DNA from: Neoechinorhynchus agilis
Taxonomy: Eukaryota > Acanthocephala
Length of the DNA: 64,000 bases
Assembly: GCA_051530055.1 (NCBI GenBank)
Contig: CM121343.1
Span: 4,030,001-4,094,000, forward strand
Reading direction: 5' to 3'
The notes beneath the pieces were generated by a model that did no database searches, had not been told where the DNA came from, and saw only the letters and a program-made list of their open reading frames with translations. Numbering within the stretch: position 1 is the stretch's first letter; each line of letters begins with the position of its first letter. Made by a program: the position numbers and the translations under genes. Below are positions 56,735 to 64,000 of the stretch, in pieces.

Positions 56735-57075
56735 CCCATACACGCCCGAATGGACACCCGCAGTCCATCGATTTCGGCCTGGGATGCGCTGGCATGCGCT
56801 CAATGCTCCAAGACCGTAGACGATTATAAGTTTGTACATCCCTCCGGATTCTCAGATACCTCCCGGGGAAGCGAGAGACTGTGAGTTTCCTCCCTTCATC
56901 GAGGTATTTAGTTCCCTTTGGTTGTGCGTCATCGGCGGTAACGGATTTTGAACCCGTTGACCCTAAATGGGATCAGGAGCATTAGTCCACTTGACCACCT
57001 CAGCACAACTAAGGAATGTACAAACTTCGCCACTTTAATCGATGGACTGCGGGTGTCCATTCGGCCGTGTATCGA
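56735..57075. mobile_element. Inverted-repeat element carrying a SINE
   Basis: The ends 56735-56765 and 57040-57070 are inverted copies of about 30 bases (CGAATGGACACCCGCAGTCC and its complement). A tRNA-derived SINE in minus orientation fills the interior. It may be a SINE with terminal inverted repeats or a SINE inserted in a small DNA element. Confidence 0.65.
56800..57035 (-). mobile_element. tRNA-derived SINE
   Basis: On the minus strand an A box TGGTCAAGTGG lies at 56987-56997 and a B-box-like GGGTTCAAAATCC at 56943-56955. The spacing is as in Leu/Ser-type tRNAs. The head AAGTGGCGAAGTTTGTACAT and the tail to GAATCCGGAGG match the copies at 1260-1415 and 57150-57370. Confidence 0.75.
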
Positions 57076-57149
57076 AAAAAATATCTATCAAAAGACTACT
57101 GGTTGAGCCACATATGAAAAATATTCTAAAAAATCGGAAAGCTTATCCC

Positions 57150-57370
57150 GGCTAAAGTGGCGAAGTTTGTATATTCCGTAGTTGTGCTGAGGTGGTCAAG
57201 TGGGCCAGCGCTCCTGATCCAAGCTTTGTTGGGTCACCGCCGATGACGATAACTAAAGGGGATGCAATACCCCGTTGAAGGGAAGAGGAAACTCACTAAT
57301 GAGTATCGCCTCCTGGAGGTATCTGAAAATCCGGAACGCGAGACCAAAAGAGTTCCGATGAAACATCGAT
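57150..57370 (+). mobile_element. tRNA-derived SINE, opposite orientation
   Basis: Same head (AAAGTGGCGAAGTTTGTATA), A box TGGTCAAGTGG at 57193-57203 and tail (CACCGCCGATGACG to GGAGGTATCTGAAAATCCGG). Its B box is damaged. With the neighbouring minus copy it forms a head-to-head inverted pair. Confidence 0.72.
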
Positions 57371-57647
57371 CACATTGAAGTGAGGACCCTCATTAACGCA
57401 AAAGCGAAACGATTTCAATGCGAATATCATTACATTTCAATGTGTGAAATCTACGCGGAAAATCGTGAACTTTAAGGAGTGGAGCTGCAGAGGAAAAAAC
57501 TGATCAAATGTAAAATGGTATACAGGTAACCGATCACCCCGGTAGTAGCGTTTATTGATCGCTAAATAATCATATGTTTTTTAGGAGAAAAACAACTTTG
57601 TAAAACGCGGAACATTAATCATAAATTTTGTTCAACTTTAACGATGA

Positions 57648-59606
57648 TTAATTCTGCTCCATCTCAGGTTGTATAGTAAGCGTGTGGACTCCTTTTTTGT
57701 GAAACACTGCCTTTACGTTGCGACATATCCGATCGTATTCGCTTAAGTCATCGATTTCATTTTTTATAAGAGATGAAAACAATGATATAAATCACGAAGT
57801 TTGATATGAACTGATGCAATTACATCATTACCTGATAGGCGCCACACATGAAGTTGAGGGACGGATATTATGCCTTCAACCTAAGAAATACGTGCATTAA
57901 AATTCTTTTAAATAATTATCAAATTCGCTTACTTGTTCTAATAGAGTTTTACGAATCTGTTTAACTTCTATATGCTTTGGTGCAGTTTGCAAAAGGATCA
58001 TAGCCGATTCTATGACTAAAGAATATGATTATAATCGATGATTCTCCAAAAATCCTTCAAAATATAATAATTCCAATTACATCTTTTTAGTTGAATTCCG
58101 AAAATTAATCCATCTGATTTTTTTGAATAATTTAGCCCCGCTCTTTTGCAGAGATTAAGTACGTTAAACTCTTTTGCTTTTCGGCCGTTTGAAATTTAAA
58201 ACTATTTGTTGGAGACATAAGCAACTTGGCTAAGCTTATTTGTCGATTTTAAAAAATCGCTATGATTAGGTTTTATAGGGCAATAACTGAAATTATGAAA
58301 ACGCACACACACACATATCATCGAGTGTGAATATGTTCATAAATTTATTGGTAGTAGTCTGTACAAAATGTCATAAAATACCGGATATTCTTTTGATTGA
58401 AGAAGTTTTATTTTTGAAGATTGAAAATCCAATCGTGCCTTTGGTTATAAAAGTGGTTGGTACGACATTGTACCTCCGAAATATTAGATTTAATAAATTC
58501 CTTTAATTTTTAGGCCATAAACAAGCAACTAAATTTTTTGAGTGATGTGTATTTTATCTGGGCGTAACTGTGAGCTCTAATTCTATAGGAATTCATTGCC
58601 CGGTGAGATGATAGTTCCACGATATGTACAAAGAAAACGCGCAATCACTTACGCAGTGGTATTGTAAAGCCAGCGATCAATAAAACCATTATTAGACTAT
58701 GTGAGGCTTGCATTTGAATCGAATTTAATGGTTCTAAAAACCCCTGACCTCATGGTTGGATCCAAATAGTGTTTCCAGGCCCAATTATCGGGCAAGTATC
58801 GTATGCACAGTCCACTGATGATCACAACAACCGATCCAAGAGCATCGTTTATCACATGCATGGAAACTCCTTTCATATTGAGTTGAGAACCTAATGGAAG
58901 CGTTTTTTCGGGAAGGTGTATTTTAGATAATAAACAAACCTTCATGTATTTTGTCGTGTTCACATTTTGTATATGGTGGAAAGGGTTCCTCATCGTGTTC
59001 AATATTAAGCCGTACTAACTGTTCATCCATATTTATTGTAGATAACTTCATTTCCGCACTGTGGACAATTCTTTGTTGATGGCAATGGCCGTCGTCGCCT
59101 GCTATATTTTTCATCGTGAGTTAAGTGTTGTTTAGCGCCATGGTCGCCAATTGTAACCTTTAAGAACTACTAGTCCAAGAAGATTTACGAGTAGACCTAT
59201 TACACCAACAATAATCAAATATTTGTTGTCTTCGATTTCCTCAAAATGGTAGAACCGTTTGAGGGCTTGGATAATAATGCTTGTGCAAAGAGCCATTAAG
59301 AAAACTGTGTTTACGAGAGCACCAAGGACTTCGGCTCTGACCCATCCAAAGGTGTTTCGATCCGTTTTTCGCTTAGATATCTAAGAATCAATTATGTAAG
59401 GGAATGAGGAAAAAACAAACCCTCAATGAAACTATCGCTATGACTAATGCACAAGAATCAGATAGCATGTGAGCAGAATCGGCGACCAGTGCCACGGATC
59501 GTGTCAGGAAACCAGAAACTATCTCCACGCAAAAGAAAAGTAATGTAAGAAAAATCATTGTAGACAGTTTGCAAGTCTTTGAAAGATGAAAATGTCGCTT
59601 AACCAT
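57648..59606 (-). CDS. SLC30A1: Zinc transporter of the ZnT1 (SLC30A1/10) group
   Basis: Exons 59606-59421, 59380-59158, 59098-58940, 58890-58749, 58696-58653, 58015-57933, 57880-57796 and 57741-57648, about 338 residues. ZnT1 exports zinc from the cytosol across the plasma membrane as a proton-coupled dimer. Seen: the TM2 zinc site in ADSAHMLSD, TDRNTFGWVRAEVLGALVN, TM5 site MHVINDALGSV, LDPTM, ESAMILLQTAPKHIEV and the cytosolic tail QLHVWRLSG, VIASVHIKL, AVFHKKGVHTLTIQPEM. The His-rich loop is short (GDDGHCHQQ onward). The protein is shorter than human ZnT1 (507) because the tail ends early. The last intron (57742-57795) closes in frame only if the final G of its apparent AG is kept. Confidence 0.9.
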
Positions 59607-59754
59607 CTAAAATTACTACGGGAAATAAAATTAAGAAACTCTCATCGCGTTTAAATTCTCAAGTGCCATTAGAGATAATAGATTTCCTTTTGTTCACAAC
59701 TAAAATAAGACTTTTTGGTTTAGTGACTTTGGGTTATCCAGCGTTAGCACGGAG

Positions 59755-60250
59755 AGAAACTGGAAATGAGGAGAAATCGCGGACGAGAAAGGCTGAGTAA
59801 ACGATAGATGGATTGCATCAAACAGGATAAATCGGTTGTCGAGGGAACTGCAACCTCGAGAGAGAAAAATGCGTGAGAAGAAGAAGCGTACGGTATTACC
59901 TGGACTATTTAGAAATTCAACTATCGCCGATGAGGATAGCTTTATGGAGAATGAAAGTTGGCAGTCTAACGCAGAACCAATTAAGTTTACGAGGAAATAT
60001 TCTGAAACAATACAAAAGTCATTTAAAAAATTTACTCTTTCGAAATCGCTGGAGGTGCAGCGGAAGGAAGGTACGAAAATATAGGGATTTAGCAAGGGCC
60101 CACTATTTTGCCCCCTTCGGACTAGAGAAGTATGGAGCGCTTGGCAGCTCGGCACTCTGCTCCAGGATCTCTCGAATAAATTGAGAGACCGGCGACGCAC
60201 GAGCAGGACAAAATATCTTGCTCGCAGTACAACGAGGCAGCCTAGGAAGG
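59755..60250 (+). mobile_element. Two adjoining LINE C-terminal fragments
   Basis: 59755-59880 encodes a broken tail with MDCIKQDKSVVEGTATSRE, matching 63490-63570. 60049-60250 encodes HYFAPFGLEKYGALGSSA and LLAVQRGS, matching the 20.8-kb reverse-transcriptase end. Both have stops and frame changes. The same two types are also neighbours at 20.8-21.5 kb. Confidence 0.65.
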
Positions 60251-60628
60251 AGAGAAGCTCCAATTTTGCGGACGGTGGTGATTGAACGTTTTGTGCTTTA
60301 TTATGTTATAATAAAAGATTTATTTGAAAAAGTTAAAGATATAAGAATTCAAATTAAAGTTGAATTTACTAGTTAAGAAGAGAAAACGGAATATTTCAAA
60401 ATGATTTTGAATTCAATAAAATCTAATTTTTTAATTGAGTTATACAATTACGGATTATACGGGATTAAGTAAAGAATTATGTATAATCAAAATCGAATTG
60501 CGAATAACAATAAATTATTGCGTCTTTTTTAAGTGAACAAGTAGCAAATAGCACTTAAAAATCAGTCGATTATCGACACAGAAGTTCTTGTTACAATTAA
60601 AGCTATAAAAATGTCGATATGTGAGGTA
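60251..60628. other. AT-rich spacer before the 174-bp array
   Basis: Only short AT-rich sequence; no coding potential. It ends with ATGTCGATATGTGAGG, the complement of a terminal motif also found at the 235-bp satellite. Confidence 0.6.
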
Positions 60629-61847
60629 TCGGGGAAATGTGATTATTGGAATTATCATTGTTAAGATCGATTAAAAGAGATTCGTCGAACCTCGTTTTGG
60701 GGTTCATCATCTCAGTTTTATGAGTTACTCATCCACTTGTCCCAAGGAGGTTTGCAGAATGTCTTTTTAATCGAAAAGACTTCATTTACCCCGCCACAAT
60801 AATCGGGGAAATGTGATTATTGGAATTATCATTGTTAAGATCGATTAAAAGAGATTCGTCGAACCTCGTTTTGGGGTTCATCATCTCAGTTTTATGAGTT
60901 ACTCATCCACTTGTCCCAAGGAGGTTTGCAGAATGTCTTTTTAATCGAAAAGACTTCATTTACCCCGCCACAATAATCGGGGAAATGTGATTATTGGAAT
61001 TATCATTGTTAAGATCGATTAAAAGAGATTCGTCGAACCTCGTTTTGGGGCTCATCATCTCAGTTTTATGAGTTACTCATCCACTTGTCCCAAGGAGGTT
61101 TGCAGAATGTCTTTTTAATCGAAAAGACTTCATTTACCCCGCCACAATAATCGGGGAAATGTGATTATTGGAATTATCATTGTTAAGATCGATTAAAAGA
61201 GATTCGTCGAACCTCGTTTTGGGGTTCATCATCTCAGTTTTATGAGTTACTCATCCACTTGTCCCAAGGAGGTTTGCAGAATGTCTTTTTAATCGAAAAG
61301 ACTTCATTTACCCCGCCACAATAATCGGGGAAATGTGATTATTGGAATTATCATTGTTAAGATCGATTAAAAGAGATTCGTCGAACCTCGTTTTGGGGCT
61401 CATCATCTCAGTTTTATGAGTTACTCATCCACTTGTCCCAAGGAGGTTTGCAGAATGTCTTTTTAATCGAAAAGACTTCATTTACCCCGCCACAATAATC
61501 GGGGAAATGTGATTATTGGAATTATCATTGTTAAGATCGATTAAAAGAGATTCGTCGAACCTCGTTTTGGGGCTCATCATCTCAGTTTTATGAGTTACTC
61601 ATCCACTTGTCCCAAGGAGGTTTGCAGAATGTCTTTTTAATCGAAAAGACTTCATTTACCTCGCCACAATAATCGGGGAAATGTGATTATTGGAATTATC
61701 ATTGTTAAGATCGATTAAAAGAGATTCGTCGAACCTCGTTTTGGGGCTCATCATCTCAGTTTTATGAGTTACTCATCCACTTGTCCCAAGGAGGTTTGCA
61801 GAATGTCTTTTTAATCGAAAAGACTTCATTTACCCCGCCACAATAAT
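60629..61847. repeat. 174-bp tandem array, seven nearly identical copies
   Basis: Units start TCGGGGAAATG at 60629, 60803, 60977, 61151, 61325, 61499 and 61673; only a few single-base differences are seen. Each unit has inverted arms (CGATTAAAAGAGATTCG and CTTTTTAATCG). The minus strand of each (60680-60716 in the first) reads CTGAGATGATGAACC, a loop and ACGAGGTTCGACGAATC, resembling the fold-back core at 30.1 kb. The near identity points to recent amplification. Confidence 0.95.
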
Positions 61848-64000
61848 AATTCTAAATCTATAAAATATAGGAGATGAATTAAAATTTCAAGGTAATTGCT
61901 AGCAATTTCGAAGGAAATTAATTATCTCAGTCAAGATTGAAACATACTAAAACCTACAGAAACGCGATTATAAAGAATTCAGAAAATAGATCAAGAACAG
62001 AACTTGGAAACAATTGACTTTTGTAAGGCCAACGAAAAGGCCGAAATTTTTCCATTTATTTTCTGAATCAAACATCGCTAATTGAAACTATAATGAATAA
62101 TTTACGATTATAAAGAAGTAGCGAGAGTCTTTTGTCTAGCAATAATTTTTAAAGACCGAGTTTCCGTGTTGAAAAAGGACAAATACGCTTAAACCTGAGT
62201 ATTAAAGTATGCGAAAGAACAAGATTTCACATGAGCTATCAGTTTTCAACTTTGGTTCAATGGACCGCCGGAGCACTCCGTCGATATCCATTGAATTCTT
62301 TTAAATGGAATTCGTATTTTGACCAATTGAGCATTTTGATGCTACTTAAATTTTTAAGCTTTCGAAATTAAACTTTTCATTCTGAGATTGCAACGTAGAA
62401 CTTAATTTTTTCATTAGAGATCTAATAAAACAATTAGAAAGCTCGATCGAAATATGGAAAAAGGTTTAAACGCTTTTTGTTTCTTTCAAATCGATCGGTT
62501 TTATTGATTTTTATTCATATGCGGATATACTCCAATTCTAATGTTGAGCCAAATTTAAGTCAACAAATTTTAACACAACAAACGCATTCGTCATTAGAAA
62601 TAATTTTAACGGCAAAAAATATAAACCGTAATTTTAGAAGTTTGCTCTTAGCCTTGATCGTCTCTAAGTTTTTTTAATCGTTTTCGCAATCGGATACTTT
62701 GACGAAGTCTAAAACACTCTTTTTAATGGACCTTTTTCGAGGTTAAAAAGTATCAGTTTTAAAGAAAAGACAAAAATCACAATATGAGTATTTTCTATTG
62801 AACGTTGATCATTTTAGAGTTTTCATTCATTATTTATATTTCGATCTATTCATTATCGAAGCTTAAATACAAAAGCCAAGAGGTCTGCAAAGCTAAAATC
62901 ATAATTTCATTTTTTTGAGCGTGTATTTTTTATAAGATTTTCAATATCTATTCATCGGTGGACTTTTTTACGAGCTTTAAATACCGAGCCCAAGATAAAT
63001 CAAGGGTATAAAATGGATCTAAGATAGTCTTTTCTAGTGCTTGTCGTTTTTCAGGTTTTCTTTGACAAGTTAAAATGTATAAAAAGCTTTTGGCTTTCTG
63101 CGCTTATCTCGTAGTTTCGATACCGATTCTTTGGTCGCGCACTCTAAAATTATCGAGCTTTTTGAGTTTATTTGAAACTCATACCGAGATATTGCGTTAA
63201 TTGTGATTTCTATAATAAAAAAAGAGTAAAATCGGGCATTAGAATTGTACTCCTATTTAACTTTAAAAAGATGAAACTTTTCTCTCAAACAATTGAAAAC
63301 TAATGCAAACTTGTAGAATGCTTACTATTGTACACTTTCCTAAATCAATTTGGTTGTTGGTTGTCATTTGGGTCAAAATTTGGGAAGAATTTTACAATCG
63401 GATGCCCTTCCTGACCCTTCTCCTTTTTCAGCCGGGCTTGGGACCGTCCTTGGCGACTGGAAATCGCCGACGAGGAAAGCCGAGGAAACGATGAGTGGAT
63501 TGCATCAAACAGGATAAATTGGTTGTCGAGGGAACGGCAACCTCGAGAGAGAGAAAAATGCGTGAGAAGACTTTCCTAAATCAATGATCAAGATTTTCGT
63601 TGTATTTGGTGAGCGCGGTAGTCCATAAAGATATTTGAACAATAGCGAAATGGTAGAATTTTTATCTATTACGCATTTTTTGGAATGTAATATAGTTCGA
63701 ACGTCGATCGAACAAGGACGGTGATTGCGATTTGCATTACAAATATCACTCAAGTTAAAAGCATCAAAACGTCCGCGATTTATTGAATGTGGCAAAAAGT
63801 AGAATCGGTCTCCTCTTTATGCAACTTAAATCCGCCAATCATATTTAACTGTTTCGGCAGCAATTTGAAAACTGAATTCACGCACAAAATTTATGATCAG
63901 TGATGCAAATTAAATGTGAAAATTGTGTTTAATTTTCGGTTAGGTTAAAATGTAGGGATGAATGTTTAATTATTGCCTGAATTGCACTTTGAAGCTATTT
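61848..64000. other. Gene-poor right end of the window
   Basis: AT-rich, no gene recognised apart from the LINE fragment at 63380-63575. An open frame at 63505-63795 on the minus strand is without similarity. Confidence 0.55.
63380..63575 (+). mobile_element. LINE C-terminal fragment
   Basis: The plus strand encodes ATGNRRRGKPRKR, then after a single TGA where Trp is expected, VDCIKQDKLVVEGTATSRER. This is the typical basic tail of a LINE polyprotein. Upstream sequence has no reverse-transcriptase motif, so it is a 5'-truncated copy. Confidence 0.65.

Noticed and set aside
57193-57260. A tRNA gene
   Set aside because: Only the A box is intact, no acceptor stem closes, and the same sequence with its tail occurs in three places, as in a SINE.
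60629-61847. A CRISPR-like array
   Set aside because: The whole 174-bp unit is repeated without variable spacers, and the window is eukaryotic.

Overview
The window is nuclear DNA of a small-genome invertebrate animal. It holds intron-containing orthologues of conserved metazoan genes (PP2A B'' subunit, a BET double-bromodomain protein, endophilin-B, PDCD4, MCM6, PRPF31, a ZnT1-type zinc transporter). Introns are very short: every junction I could place with confidence lies between 40 and about 420 bases, most at 40-60. Donor sites are often GTTTGT and there is no strong acceptor consensus. I cannot name the species; the tiny introns and Penelope-type retroelement debris would fit a nematode or another compact-genome invertebrate, but that is a guess.

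Layout. 1-4200: a 235-bp satellite, a tRNA-derived SINE, a LINE reverse-transcriptase fragment, two partial copies (one inverted, one direct) of the PP2A B'' gene and a 174-bp tandem array. 4548-6732: PP2A B'' (minus). 7020-10748: BET protein (minus). 11777-18725: a rearranged block with a helical-protein gene (minus, about 13204-15891), an inverted partial copy of it (16241-16974) and a direct copy (16975-18725) of a 1.75-kb segment. 18974-21813: Penelope GIY-YIG fragment, endophilin-B (minus) without an SH3 domain, LINE pieces and a fold-back element. 23847-24406: a small putative secreted-protein gene (minus). 26436-28265: PDCD4 (minus). 28709-30600: a 194-bp tandem array and hammerhead-like fold-back modules. 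30861-33654: MCM6 (plus), convergent with PRPF31 (minus, 33706-35743), whose 5' end is repeated three times. 36170-43430: mostly non-coding, with fold-back elements and two weak coding candidates. 43497-55490: one uninterrupted 12-kb reading frame for a 3997-residue low-complexity protein carrying twelve 85-residue repeats. 55491-57640: SINEs and an inverted-repeat element. 57648-59606: ZnT1-like zinc transporter (minus). 59755-64000: LINE remnants and a seven-copy 174-bp array.

The genes are housekeeping functions (replication, splicing, phosphatase regulation, chromatin reading, translation control, membrane remodelling, zinc export) and do not form an evident pathway. The main unusual features are: (1) the giant protein, in which one short amphipathic motif recurs more than 25 times; (2) a dispersed family of fold-back and tandem elements with hammerhead-ribozyme-like cores, probably Penelope-related; (3) two loci with nearly identical inverted-plus-direct partial gene duplications; (4) a triplicated PRPF31 start region; (5) two introns whose frame requires the terminal G of the apparent acceptor. 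I recognised no LTR retroelement, Polinton or other capsid-bearing element.
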